In this document: piece after piece, positions 24,448 to 35,818 of the stretch
Numbering within the stretch: position 1 is the stretch's first letter
Layout of the letters: every line of letters starts with the position of its first letter
Program-made: the position numbers and the translations under genes
The notes under the pieces: generated by a model
The model's input: the letters and a program-made list of their open reading frames with translations, nothing else
Databases searched by the model: none
What the model was told of the DNA's origin: nothing
Source of the DNA: Cladocopium goreaui
Taxonomy: Eukaryota > Sar > Dinophyceae > Suessiales > Symbiodiniaceae
NCBI GenBank assembly: GCA_947184155.2
Contig: CAMXCT020000320.1
Location: 107,501 to 171,500, forward strand
Direction: 5' to 3'
Length of the DNA stretch: 64,000 nucleotides

Positions 24448-25981
24448 ATGCACCCACTAAGCGGGCTCCCACTTGGGCTGGCATGCCGACCCTTTGGACA
24501 CCCCGTGTCCAAAGCTGAGAGGGGCTGCAAGAGATCTTCGCAGCATGTTTCTTCTGCTGAATCAGTATCAGAGGCTTCAGGTCAGGCCAATTCGACTCCG
24601 TCTTACCAGCGACTTTGGAGCAATCGCGGTCGACATCGACTTCCCATCGCACCAGAATCGAGAGGTTTGGGAAGATGTAGTTGTACAGAGTCTTGTGATT
24701 CCGGAAGTTGTTTGAATGCGTTGATGTTGATGGAATGTGGACCCAGTAACTGTGGCTTTCCTAACTGTGGAAACCGCCCCTTTGCGGATTCCGAAGCTAG
24801 TCGCCTGGATGACCTCACTGAAGTTTTTTGGACGGGGCAGCGCAAGGGCTTCGGCCTGCGTGCCGCCACAGGGCTGAGGAAAAATCAATTGGTGGCCGAA
24901 TATTTGGGCGAGATTGTGTCGCAATCTTCAATCCACAACTGGCGATATATCATGTCATTACCGCAGGGATTTGCCATTGATGCTTCAGTGGCAGGGGGAC
25001 CGGCTCGCTTTATCAACCACTCATGCGAGCCCAACTGTAATGCACAGCGCTGGTTGGTGGAAGGCAGGGTGTGTATGTTTGATCTTCAAAAGAACTTGGG
25101 CTTGAGCTGATCATGCGGGGCATACATTAGGATGAAGGAGAGTTTAAGTTCCAATGACCTCTGTTCGCAGCTCGGCAATTTTTATAGTCAAAGCATATTG
25201 AGACACTGAGGTGATGGTTTTCACTTGACTTACCTCCCTTTTCTTTGTGCATTGCACATCCACTTTTTCAGCCCTGCAAGGACGGTGGCATGTGGGGATT
25301 TTTGCCAGCCGGGACATCCTCCCACGGGAGGAGCTCACTTTCAGTTACTCCAACGGTCGAGGCTCCCGGGGCAGCGGATTTGGATCTTCGGATCCTTGTC
25401 ATTGTGGCGCGCATAGATGTTCTGGTCGCATTGCAGAGCCCCCAAAGAAGTACGGGAGAGCCAAGAAAATGAAAGCAGTGAAAGACAAATCAAAGAAGGA
25501 TAAGAAGGTTAGTGTGTTCAGAAGGCCCAAAAGTGGCGGTTTCAGAGCCTCAAAGTCCTCAAATAACTCCGGCCGGTTCCAAAAAGCAGATCCAGCCAGT
25601 GAGAATTTGAAGAACCCACCGGACCAAAGTCCTTCCAGCATCATCGTTGAGGCTGATTTGCCTTCTGCAGATCGGACAGGTGTGGTGGAAGTGGAAGATG
25701 ATCTCATTGAGCTTTCAGATGACCATGATCTTCACCATGATGCCTTGGATGAGGAGGAAACCCTTCAAGACCTCCTAGCTGCCAAGGCTGAGAGTCACAG
25801 CGAACCCAAGCAGGTGAAGATGGGGAGCCAGGTGACAGCTGGGATGCTGAAGGCAACTTGGCAGTGTTTTCCAAAAGATCATGAAGAAAATGAAGAAATC
25901 ACAGCAGATACAGCAGTGAGTTTGGGACTCTACCTCCCATCCGCCTTACATCGAGCTCGGGAATTCCTTTGCAAGCGCTGA
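24448..25981 (+). CDS. AWS-SET-postSET histone lysine methyltransferase
   Basis: SET enzymes transfer methyl groups from S-adenosylmethionine to histone lysines in the nucleus. Exon 1 (24448, first in-frame ATG, to 25063) holds a cysteine-rich AWS domain (CSCTESCDSGSC ... CGNRPF, residues about 80-115). It also holds the SET core: GFGLRA (cofactor loop), LVAEYLGEIV, and RFINHSCEPNC, the diagnostic catalytic motif. Exon 2 (25281-25981) completes SET with VGIFASRDI and REELTFSY, and adds the post-SET CHCGAHRCSG zinc site. Joining 25063 to 25281 removes a 217-bp GC-AG intron and restores QRWLVEG|RWHVGIF exactly, giving 438 codons and a TGA at 25979. AWS plus SET plus post-SET is the layout of the SETD2/NSD/ASH1 (H3K36) class; specificity here is inference. 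The tail has a Lys-rich stretch (KKMKAVKDKSKKDKK) and an acidic part with DDLIELSDD, like a SUMO-interacting motif. Extra 5' exons are possible. Confidence 0.88.
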
Positions 25982-26499
25982 GCTGCCTCAGCTGCCTCAG
26001 CTGCCTAGCTTGACGCGATTTCATCGACGAGATGAAAAAACACAAGCGGTGCCCTTGGACATGAGACAGTCTGCTTGCGAAGCGTGTGGGTCAAATTTGG
26101 AGTACCTCATGAAAAAATCCAAAAAATCCAAAACGGATAACAGATGCTAACAGTTTGAGGTTGAATACTCAGCTTGACGTAGCTTGACCAACTTGTGTAG
26201 GTGAAGGGGTCATGTGTGGGTTGGATTTGACTCTTTTTGAAGTACCAATGCGAAGGAAGTCCGAAAACTATCCAGAGTATAGTCTGGTGTCATGGAAGAG
26301 ATGTTGGAACTGTAGGGGCTTCTCCTGCTGAATTTGGCTTTCCAATTTGCTGGGTAGACTGATTGGCCACATCAGCCAGGAATCACACAGCTGTTCGCGA
26401 TTTACCCACAACTTGGACATATCAGAGCCCAACCATGACATTGTCACCATGGCTATCTTCGTAGATTTTACAGCCAAGTCACCAGACAACTTGAACATG

Positions 26500-27027
26500 T
26501 CCAGTGGATTCCATCATCATTTCTGTGACAGTTCTGTTGGTGCAGTCCAGTCCGTTCCAAACTCCAATGGCGTTCCAGTCCATGCATCGGCCGGGCTCGG
26601 CTCAGGGCTCAGCAACAGCTTCCACACTGCTACGCAACCACTTGTGCCTCGTTCAGGCGAGCACCTTGCACAAGTCCCCTTCGGTTCCGTCAACGTCGCG
26701 GCCCCAACGGATTGAGAAATACGAGAGACCTTTGATGATCTTTGATGTATTTTGATGTCTCTCCTGTCAGTGGAAATATATGAAAACAGCATCTCAACAT
26801 ATCTCAACTATGATTTTCCAAAGCAAAATGATATCCCAACTGGTGTTGCATCCCAATTGCTGCAAGATGTCAAAAGATTCCTTTGTGGGGTTGAAAAATC
26901 CCCTGAAAAAAAAGTCAAGACTTCTGCACTGAACCGAGATGGGGCTCCAGATCTGCCAAAGAGTTCCTTGGATGAAGGAATTAAAGCTCTCCGGGAACCT
27001 GGAAACCTGTTTAAGCGTCCAGAATGA
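26500..27027 (+). CDS. Exon-like frames after the SET gene, unrecognised
   Basis: The frame 26752-27027 contains GVASQLLQDVKRFLCGVEK and then DLPKSSLDEGIKALREPGN, ending at a TGA at 27025. It looks like real protein from about 26830 onward. A separate frame at 26530-26715 contains HASAGLGSGLSNSFHTATQ. They may be terminal exons of a further plus-strand gene. No family is recognised. Confidence 0.3.
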
Positions 27028-27264
27028 AATGGCTTTTTCACGAATTGTGTCAATCCATGATGAGATGCTTCGGTGGTTTGGAGCATGTTTGCCTGTATCA
27101 GCCTGGAGTATGAAGAAAGCAGAGAAACCTGGCACCACCTTGTGGTTTCATGGCATACTTTGATATTGTCCAAACTTTACCTTAGTTCTTGACATACCAA
27201 AGTACAGATTCTGCAAAGGCTGCAAAGGTTGCATCCCACCACGTTGGGGTTGTATATCCATTTT

Positions 27265-27790
27265 ATTGGCTATTGTTTTATATATTAGATATGAATACTA
27301 TTGGCTACATATTATATATATATATGTGTGTGTGTTACATATCCCATCATATATTATATTACATTTATATACTACGTATATGTGCAATGTTGTACAACTG
27401 TTGTTTCTTAGTGGTTTATCATGTTTTATCCCTGCTTCGCGGTTGACGAAGCCGCCCTCAGGTTGTTGAGTCGGCCTTGTAGCCGGCCTTCGTCGGTTGG
27501 GGCCTCGATTGTTGTCGGTTGCCATGGCTGTGGACATAAAGAGTCAACAAAGATCTCATACTGTAAGAATTTGTAGTGATAATTGATCATATGACGTAGC
27601 ATGATATAATGTTGACATAGTATGTTTCTTTATGATCTGATATGATATAATATGATATATATATAATATTATATGTGATAATGATAGTGATAGTAGTGAT
27701 AGGAGTATATGATCTAATACGGTCTACAAAGATTCTAACAAGATAGTAATACTTATGATAGTGATGATGATGTTGATTGCTACAAGTTGT
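27265..27790. repeat. TA/GTGTGT and ATGATA microsatellites flanking a short exon-like piece
   Basis: TA and TG runs at 27270-27385, and GATATAATATGATA-type repeats at 27590-27770. Between them, the minus strand 27430-27537 starts at an ATG and contains TDNNRGPNRRRPATRPTQQP. This is basic and non-repetitive but too short to name. Confidence 0.6.
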
Positions 27791-28204
27791 CACGGCCACC
27801 ACGACCACTCATCACTACCATGACACTGAGGCCGCCAAGCTCCGTAAAGTTCGAGCAGCCGGCCTGGGTACGAGGCAGCATCCACCATCACTGGAAGCTT
27901 GGCCCTTGTATGACCTGGATCGAACGGGCTTCAGCTCTGCCAGTGCCTGGGCCTCAGGAGGTCAGTGGAATCTTTGGGCATCAAAGAATATCACATATGT
28001 CAGAAATGGATGAAGATGGATAAACATCGTGCATGCCAAAGTTTCAATATGTTTCAATAATATGTGTACAGTATACAGTATAAGATGTTCTATGTATGCA
28101 TGCATACATGCATATCAATGCATATCATATATATATATACATATTACACCTAAAAATCATAACCAAATTATTCAACATGTCTGTCTTCTCCAATCTTTTC
28201 TCAG

Positions 28205-28376
28205 GTGTTTCCCCATCTTCCCCCAGCCACGTGAGGCGTCCCGGCCAGCCTCACGCGGGAAGTTGGTGGATGGTTTGGCTCCATCCACCAGCACGGTGAA
28301 CCGCAGGGTGGAAGAAATGGAGGTGGGCGTGGGTCAAGTGATTCGGAAAGTGCCACGATTTCACCATGATTTTTGA
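28205..28376 (+). CDS. Exon-like fragment, unrecognised
   Basis: The plus frame contains EASRPASRGKLVDGLAPSTS and then TVNRRVEEMEVGVGQVIRKV, ending at a TGA at 28374. A pyrimidine-rich TTCTCAG precedes it and looks like an acceptor. The family is unknown. The surrounding 27.8-30.3 kb shows nothing else that I can support. Confidence 0.3.
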
Positions 28377-29078
28377 CCAAAAATGATGGGGATTTCAGCA
28401 TGATTAAAAGATCAAAAACCGATTTTAACATCTCATTCTAAAGTGCTTCAGACTGCCAAAAGAGAGGTCACTGAGTCACAAAGTGGTACATCAGCATACA
28501 TCAGCTGGGAATGGATGATGCCACAAGCGTCCAAAAACTGTATCAGTGCCTGCCAACCTGAAATGCCCAGAAGGAAGGCTATTGAACATATTTGAACATG
28601 TCATGTCTTACCTAAACCTGCCAGAAAAATGTTTCGGTCACAAGAAAGCGTGTGCCAGACAAGAATATCCAGAATGACCAGAAACTGGTGCAAAAGATGA
28701 GGATGTGAATGAAAAGGATTGCGTTGATGCAGATAATGATAAATCGCGGAAGTCGGAGGAAAGAACGCAATGCCCAGCTGTAATTCAATTTCTTGCAACG
28801 TGCAATTCAAGAAGGGATCAAAGAAATGATATTTCAAGACGCCAAAGCGCCAAGCCACTCTAGACTCTAGACACAAAGCAGGATCCTGACCGAGTAGTAT
28901 GTAGTTGAAGGTGGGAAATCCTTTATGTGAGCGTTCCGGTGACTGAAAGGTTCTAGACCTTCCCGAAGCACTTCATTCCTTTCACAATTTGTTCTTTTCC
29001 AAAAAAAAAGATTAAGTCCCATCATATTCTTGGGTTTACCACGTGATCCCTTCATATTAGAATGAACCATTACAAATA

Positions 29079-29185
29079 TATATATATAGAATAATCTATA
29101 TAATTATATATGTATATGCTATATATATATACATATATATATATATACATATATATATACATATATATATATACATACTATTCAT
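29079..29185. repeat. TATA/TACA microsatellite
   Basis: Imperfect TA repeats with ACATATAT steps. The Tyr/Ile ORF through it is an artefact. Confidence 0.9.
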
Positions 29186-30369
29186 AGTTGGCTCCATCAT
29201 TGAACATATGCTCCCCCATGAGCCTGGACCCAGGCCGACGAGGAATATGGCGATCTGCAAATCTCCCCGAAGAAGGCCTTGCCATTCATAAAAGATATCA
29301 AGATGTATATACAATGATTTAGACACCATATCAGATGATCATCACCACAAGCAGTTATCAATTATCAGCACACTAAAAGCCATCATAGCCAATCATAGCC
29401 AATTATCGTAGAAACTGCCAAATGTCCCATGCCAATCCTACTGTGCGTCTCAGATATGAAACGGTTGAGCAGGACACGAGGCGCCAGTCAATCATAGCGC
29501 CTGAACTTAAGGACTGAAGGTTTGATGTTTCAGGGTTCAGGGTATGTTGGACTCAAAGTGTGTAGGCTTTGAGGGTGCTGTATACTTTGACAAACCAAAG
29601 ACGGGAGAAATCAGATGCATGTCACCCATGTCATGACTCACCAATGGACCCATCCGTTTGCTGGGCGACTCCTGAAGGACATTTTGAGTCCAGAAGACAC
29701 CAAAAAGTCCTTCGAGAATGTGGAATCTGTCTTGCAGGAGTCCTGAGTTTGGCGCTTGTCCCTATTGTATCCTATTGTGCCAATTGTGAATTTCAAGCTT
29801 ATTCAGGCCAGGTCAGTTTCTTTCGTTTGCATGGTTACTACTGAACCAGTCGATGTACTCAGCCAACGCCCAGCAGAGATTTGGCAAGGCTGGTAGCTGC
29901 TGGGGTGTGTGATATAGCGCGGGTTTGATCAAAATGAAACACAGCACAGCTACTGTAACTGCCATCCAAAAATGCATTGCTCAGGAGCTCAAAATGAGTT
30001 TTAACATCGGAGACAGAGACGAGGAGGCCAGAAACGCCCCGGAGATGTTTTCTGATGGGTTCGTGCTGTAAGAGGCTCGATAGTGTACCTCCTCAATCTG
30101 AAGGGTTGGAACTACAGGTAGTGGCCAAGTAATGTTTGTATTCTTATGTCTTATGTTATGTATGTTATGTTCACCCTACTTGCCCAAGCAGATGCACTCT
30201 GAGTCTGAGAACTAGTTGTGGCGTAGAAGTGGGAAGTCCCGTATTGCTTTTAGAGGAAACTGATCCGAAACTGGTGAGTTTTCAGCAGTTCAAAGTATTC
30301 TGAGAGGATGACCCTGGTGATGGGCCGATAGGCCGATAGGGTTGATCTTCCCATGGACATGACTAGGAA

Positions 30370-30570
30370 GCTGGCGGTTCGGAAGAGGAAATGCAGAAGC
30401 GTGCTGAGGAGCATCCCGTTTAGCAGGAAGCCATGCAGCAAGGGCCTGTCATTGAAGCGCAGGAGCGAAAGAAGAAGGAGCAGGAAGCACGCCGCAATCG
30501 AGAAAAGGCTCGAAATACCAAAGATCCCAGGCCAGACCAGGAAGATCCAAGAAGTGTCCAGCGGTTGGGG
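30370..30570 (+). CDS. Charged, coiled-coil-like exon fragment
   Basis: The plus frame reads EEEMQKRAEEHPV, an in-frame TAG, then GPVIEAQERKKKEQEARRN and REKARNTKDPRPDQEDPRSV. Spacing of Glu/Lys/Arg suggests a single alpha-helix or coiled coil. The stop codon at about 30420 means either two exons or a broken gene. The family is not identifiable from such composition. Confidence 0.3.
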
Positions 30571-30771
30571 TTGGACCGCAACCATTGCTTTCCTCTGTCA
30601 AAACAGATGGCCCCTGATCCATCTGAGTTTATAGCCCTCAACAACCCTCACTGGCGTCAATGGTATATATTATATTATATGTATAATTATGTATACATAC
30701 TTACATATTCAATCATATTCACAAAATCGCAGTGTTTGACCAGAGTTGATCTTATTTTTTTGCGGCATGTA

Positions 30772-30838
30772 GCTATGGCCATGCTATGGCCACGCTATGG
30801 CCATGCTATGGCCATGCTATGGCCATGCTATGGCCATG
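30772..30838. repeat. 11-bp tandem repeat CTATGGCCATG
   Basis: Six nearly perfect copies of an 11-mer that contains the palindrome TGGCCA. One copy has CACG in place of CATG. Confidence 0.95.
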
Positions 30839-31139
30839 TTCGGTCCAGGAGAAGAGTGGCTGCAATGCTGGAGCAAGGTCGAGACTGGGGCCAGGTCAGC
30901 CAGGGGTGAGTTCACCTGTGGCTGGAGCGTGCTGGAGCTAGGAGGATGAGGAGAATGATGTGTTGTTACTGTTTGTATTTGTTTGTCATGTGCATTTTTA
31001 ATGTTCCTCTCCTCTTCTCCTCTTCTCCAGGTGGTTGCACTGTTGCACCTAATCGAATCAAGTCAGTTCGAAGTTCTCCAGGTGATTCCTTCACATCGCC
31101 GCGTCGCCAGAACTAGCACCCTGTTAGATCTGTCAGGCA

Positions 31140-31285
31140 CGGCCAGACCAAGTTCGAGACCGGAAAGTCAAAGTGCCCATGCAGGTGGGCATGAAAAGCA
31201 ACATGATGGCGCTTGGATCCGGTTGCATGGTGCAGAATTTGGCTTTGTCCTGCAAGTATAAGATGGGGGGCCAATCTTTGATCTA
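31140..31285 (+). CDS. Exon-like fragment, unrecognised
   Basis: The frame reads VKVPMQVGMKSNMMALGSGC and then MVQNLALSCKYKMGGQS before a stop at about 31283. The Gly/Met/Ser pattern is protein-like and not repeat-derived. No start codon is obvious and I do not know the family. Confidence 0.3.
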
Positions 31286-31410
31286 AAATGCCAAGTCTTA
31301 CCATGAACTTTGTGACAGGAGTGCTAGGTTGCATTGACCCAGCATCCGAAGTCTGTTCAGATTTGACTTCTCCGAAAATTGGAAGACCCCAAAATGAACA
31401 GTTGAATATA

Positions 31411-31504
31411 TGGGTATGGATCAATACCTATTAATACCATTTTTAGGGGGATGAACATCCATTTACCAGCTATTTTGATGTTCACCAGGGGTACAAGGTT
31501 TTGA
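31411..31504 (+). repeat. Dispersed 94-bp repeat, copy A
   Basis: About 90% identical to 33217-33310, in the same orientation. It begins TGGGTATGG and shares the block GATGAACATCCATTTACCAG. Sequence outside the 94 bp does not match. Confidence 0.9.
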
Positions 31505-32244
31505 CACACTGCCATATGTGTGAACAGGTAGAGTGATGATCAACCACGGGATCTGGGGTTCCCTCTAAAAGGGGACGATGGCAGGTCTACACATCGCTAC
31601 ATGCAACCGGTGCAGAACGAATCGAAATGGTGGATGTTCATACCCTGCAGGAGCCAGTTGATGGTGCTATGCCATGCTATGCCAGTTGAAGTAGCTGCTA
31701 GATGATCTAGATGCTGCTAGTTTTTTTGGCACATCAGAGTTTGGAGAGCTAACGATATTAGTAGTTTTTTGCTGTGCCTGGGCATAACATTATAACATTC
31801 CAACTGCTGGTGGAACATCACAGATTCCCAGCTCCATCGTGAAGCAAGTCAGGGCAGATGTAAGGGCTTGAGCGCCGGCAGCTGTAACTACAGGGAGGTG
31901 CCATCGGCAGAGACCTGCACAGATCTACCATGATCTACCCTACCTGGGAGCCCAGTGTCAGATGATGTCAGATGTATCGAGTTCAGACTGCTGATTTCAT
32001 GAAACTTTCAGAATCTCCACAAGAATGACATTGAATTATGTCCAGCATTGTCCAGCTAAGTTTTCCTGCATCCATGATATTGGAGCATGCGCTCCTTCCA
32101 TATCATTCTTCAGAGGATGCGTCACCAGCTCCTTCAAGGTTGAAATTCAACTGGCATGTCTTCAAAGTCTTGAAATGCATTTTTGAACTCAAATGCAGCA
32201 CCAAGTTCGCAAGGTTCTTGGCGAGTCTTTCGAGTTTTTGATGA

Positions 32245-32345
32245 TTCACGCATCAAGTGTTTCCACCTGCAGGTCCGGAATTTGGCAGAGGAGGAGGCAG
32301 TGCCTGGCAGCACATGGATCCGTTTATCCTTCTCTTGGTTTACCC
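32245..32345 (+). CDS. Short exon-like piece
   Basis: After a CCACCTGCAG acceptor-like sequence the frame reads VRNLAEEEAVPGSTWIR. It is too short to name. The preceding frame (32160-32270) is also open and unrecognised. Confidence 0.22.
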
Positions 32346-32699
32346 GACTGCATTGGAAGAGGTTTCCAACACTATGACAATGTACACTAGCAGGATTGTT
32401 TTTTATTTATCCAAAGTCTTAGGTGAGCAAAGCATTCCCGCCCATGCTCCATTTTCTCTCCACGAATGAGGGGTGCACCAATTCTGATTCTTAATTCTAG
32501 CCAGCATTCAAGTTTTTACATGTTTTTACATCACCTTTGCTCTTCATTTTCCCTAAGTCGGCTCATTACTGCCCCCCGGGTATTCGGTTCCTTCCCCCGG
32601 TCCACGGGTTTATCGCACAGATTGATCGTATTAGGTGTGTCACCCAGTTTGGTTCATATCCCCGGCTCCTCTCCCAGAGATGCTACTGTTTCTAGCAAT

Positions 32700-32795
32700 G
32701 TTTCTGGAGGAGAGACAAGCAAAGTGGTTGAATGCCACTGCACCCTTGGAGCCAAAAGATTTCATTCGGGAGAACAAGGTGCGATGCTTGGTGAA
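32700..32795 (+). CDS. Short exon-like piece
   Basis: The frame reads MFLEERQAKWLNATAPLEPK and then DFIRENK, followed by AAG|GTGCGA as a possible donor. It is likely one exon of an unidentified plus-strand gene. Confidence 0.28.
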
Positions 32796-32964
32796 ATGTG
32801 ATGATGGGCAAAGATGGGCAAAGATGGGCAAAGGGTGAATCAGTTAAGGTTGTTCGGTTGATGAATCCAGGATTGTCGATAGGATTTGATAGGGTGGGAG
32901 TGAATGAGAGATGAGACGGGGTAAAAATTGAGAACTTGGAGAGCGGATTGGAATAGTATGCAAT

Positions 32965-33015
32965 GATATTATATATATATGTATATATATCTATATAAAT
33001 GTATATATATATTGT
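32965..33015. repeat. TA microsatellite
   Basis: Short TATATATGTATATATATC run between otherwise unremarkable sequence. Confidence 0.85.
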
Positions 33016-33216
33016 GTTCATCCTGTATGCACTAGTCACATGAGTCACTGGTCACATATCAGGACTTGAGGAGGTCCAACATGAGAAATACCCTGGCCGC
33101 ACGACCTGTCACCGTTTCGGAGTTTTCATCAAGATCCTGTGCAGGCGCAGCTTGGCTATTACACTGACATGCACGAGGAAAGCCGACAGCTGAGTTTTTT
33201 TTCTGTTGCAGAGATT

Positions 33217-33310
33217 TGGGTATGGGTCAATACCTATAGATACATTTTTAGTGGGATGAACATCCATTTACCAGCTATTTTGGGGTTCACTAGGGGTACC
33301 AGGGTTTTGA
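33217..33310 (+). repeat. Dispersed 94-bp repeat, copy B
   Basis: Partner of 31411-31504. It lies directly after a CTGTTGCAG acceptor-like sequence and inside an open frame (33139-33564), which is therefore partly repeat-derived and not a convincing gene. Confidence 0.9.
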
Positions 33311-34205
33311 CCCATCCCCATTTGGCTAAATCTAATATGAATCACGAAAGATGGCTGCTGAGAAGATTATGTCTACACATGGGTCAAATTTTGTGTACTG
33401 TAAAATCATTGCACGACCCGTTCCTTTCGTTTGCCAACGGGGTCAACGGGCTAGCTATCCAGCGATCGATTTTGGAACTATACATGCACATGCTCCCCTG
33501 GGTTGAGGTCGCTACAGAGCAGAACTCTTTGAGGCTAGCAGAATGGTTTGAGAGAACCGAATGATTGCTGATGATTGCTGCTTTGAGGCTTTGATTCTTT
33601 GGGACCCAGATTGCAACGAAAACCTGCCAGGCAAAGCTCAAGTTGGCCAAGAAGAGAAAAGAAAGAGCAGATGAGGCAGTGAATCAGACCACCATATATT
33701 GATGCTAATGGCGACGTGTCATGAAAATCTTGGAAGCTACCAATACCAATCAGCTAGAGCCCTGAGCCCCTGAGGCCAAATCAGAGCAGAAGATTGCCAT
33801 GATGTGTGGAAGGAGGCAGGATCCAATCTACGAAGGAAATCTTTGCAATTTGAGGTATGAATTAGATGATGTTCCAGCCGACAAGGGAGCCAACTACTAC
33901 AGGAAGTGACAAAAATATACCAAAAAATGTGGGGAAAATGATGGAAAATGTATAAATGAAAAATCATGAAAATAAGGGAATGAACAAACATGGAAAGCTC
34001 ACGTTATTGTGCTTTCAAGTGTCATTGTGCCTAATGGCCTGAGAGACTCAGCACCTCATTTTCTCCAGGCGCTTCATGAAGGGTCCAGGCTGGGAGCTGG
34101 GAGTCGTTTCGAAGAGGCAGTGGTCACTGGAGTTTCATGATATTCATGAAGAAGATCCCATTCTTTTCTCTGATTTTCATAGGAACTCATGATATATTAA
34201 CAATA

Positions 34206-34213
34206 TATAAACC
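34206..34213. repeat. Target-site duplication TATAAACC, left
   Basis: Exact 8-bp match to 36280-36287 on the other side of the inverted-repeat element. Confidence 0.85.
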
Positions 34214-34277
34214 ATCACCACCCTTTTCGTGGGGTGTAAGCAAGGGGACGTACACAAAATGTAAGCTACAGTTTTGA

Positions 34278-34303
34278 CCCCCTCGGGAAAAAACCCGAGG
34301 GGG
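34278..34303. repeat. Perfect 10-bp hairpin with A6 loop inside the TIR arm
   Basis: CCCCCTCGGG, loop AAAAAA, CCCGAGGGGG. On the plus strand it resembles a terminator-like stem, but in this eukaryotic element I only record it as a strong stem just inside the left terminal repeat. Confidence 0.95.
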
Positions 34304-34914
34304 ACGGCTATTTGTATGTTAGACCCCTCCTAGGTCCAAAAACAAGCACGCACGGATTTACATTTTGAGGGGGGGTCGAAAGTCCGTAATAGATACGTCA
34401 CCCCGTACCCCCGCCATTCTCCCCCCATACTCTACGGATAGGGGGGGAGGTAAAAATGTTACTAAGACATCTATACCATGGATAGCCTGTAAGGTTCATT
34501 TGAGGTCCGTTTGAAGTCCGTTTGAGGTCCAGTTGAGATTATTTAGGTGCAGAGATGATGCTTCATCTTGGTTGCCGAGCTTCAACGCTTTAAAACTTGG
34601 GTCCTGGAGTGCTGGGTCATATTCTTGGACTTTTGAGCCCTAGATTCAAGGCTACTTAAAAATGTCTTAGTATAGTTGTCTTAGTACAGTGTAGGATGGT
34701 TACATGATTTTATCTTGATTCCATCATCTACTTTGAGCAGTTTCTGCAAGGAACTATGGACCTTGGGTGTAGGATGGTTACATGATTTTTACTCTTGTAC
34801 AGTATCCCATTGTTTTCCTATAGGTAGGAGGTAAATTTGAAGACCTTCAACATCTCATTTTACATTTTTTCCCCACCTGCCAGGTGAGGGTTGTTAGATT
34901 TTATGTCAGTTGCC

Positions 34915-35035
34915 TCCTCGTCCTCCTCCTTCTCCTCCTCCTCCTCTCCTCCGCCTCCTCCTGCCTCGTCCTCCTCTCCTCCTCCTCCTCGTCCTCCTCG
35001 TCGTCCTCGTCGTCCTCGTCGTCCTTGCTCAACTG
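34915..35035. repeat. TCC/TCG trinucleotide array
   Basis: TCC, CCT and TCG triplets. They produce poly-Ser/Leu/Pro on the plus strand and poly-Glu/Gly/Asp on the minus strand. Part of the transposon interior. Confidence 0.95.
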
Positions 35036-35050
35036 CGACCTGCGATCCAC

Positions 35051-35353
35051 AGTGTTCTCTGCCGGGCCTCAACCACGACCATCCACGCCCAGTGTTCCCT
35101 GCCGGACCTCAACCACGACCATCCACGCCCAGTGTTCCCTGCCGGACCTCAACCACGACCATCCGCGCCCAGTGTTCCCTGCCGGACCGCAACCGCGACC
35201 ATCCGCGCCCAATGTTCCCTGCCGGACCGCAACCGCGACCATCCGCGCCCAGTGTTCCCTGCCGGACCGCAACCGCGACCATCCGCGCCCAGTGGTCCCT
35301 GCCGGACCTCAACCGCGAGTATCCGCGCCCAAGTGTTCCCTGCCGGACCTCAT
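35051..35353. repeat. 40-bp minisatellite, 7.5 copies
   Basis: The unit begins AGTGTTCCCTGCCGGACCTC and starts recur at 35051, 35091, 35131, 35171, 35211, 35251 and 35291, then a partial copy. Since 40 is not a multiple of three, all three frames are visited every 120 bp and all stay open, giving three overlapping artefact ORFs. Confidence 0.97.
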
Positions 35354-35356
35354 GAG

Positions 35357-35818
35357 ATATGCCAGATAGAATGCCAGAAGATATGCCAGATGGAAGATGA
35401 TGCCAGAAGATATGCCAGATAAAATGCCATGAGATATGCCAGATAGAATGCCAGAAGGTATGCCAGATAAAATGTCAGATAGAATACACAAGATCCAGAT
35501 AGAATCCCAGAAGATTTGCCCAGAAAATATGCCAGATAGATATGCCAGAAGATATGTCAGAATATATGCCAGATAGAATGCCAGATAGAATGCCAGAACA
35601 GAATATATGCCAGAAGATATGCCAGATAGAATGCCAGATAGAATGCCAGAAGATATGTCAGAATATATGTCAGAAGATATGCCAGATAGAATGCCAGATA
35701 GAATGCCAGAAGATATGTCAGATAGAATGCCAGAAGATATGCCAGATAGAATGCCAGAAGATTTGCCAGATAGAATGCCAGAAGATATGTCAGATAGAAT
35801 GCCAGAAGATTTGCCAGT
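35357..35818. repeat. 12/24-bp minisatellite GCCAGATAGAAT + GCCAGAAGATAT
   Basis: Alternating 12-mers in variable order, with occasional GTCAGA variants and short gaps. It gives repeated MPEDMPDR on the plus strand and SGILSGISSGI on the minus strand, which are artefacts. Confidence 0.97.

Noticed and set aside
33139-33564. 141-codon plus ORF
   Set aside because: About a quarter of it is the dispersed 94-bp repeat; the rest is unrecognised, so I did not call it a gene.
34278-34303. Rho-independent terminator
   Set aside because: Stem and loop fit superficially, but there is no T-run after it, and the locus is a eukaryotic transposon.
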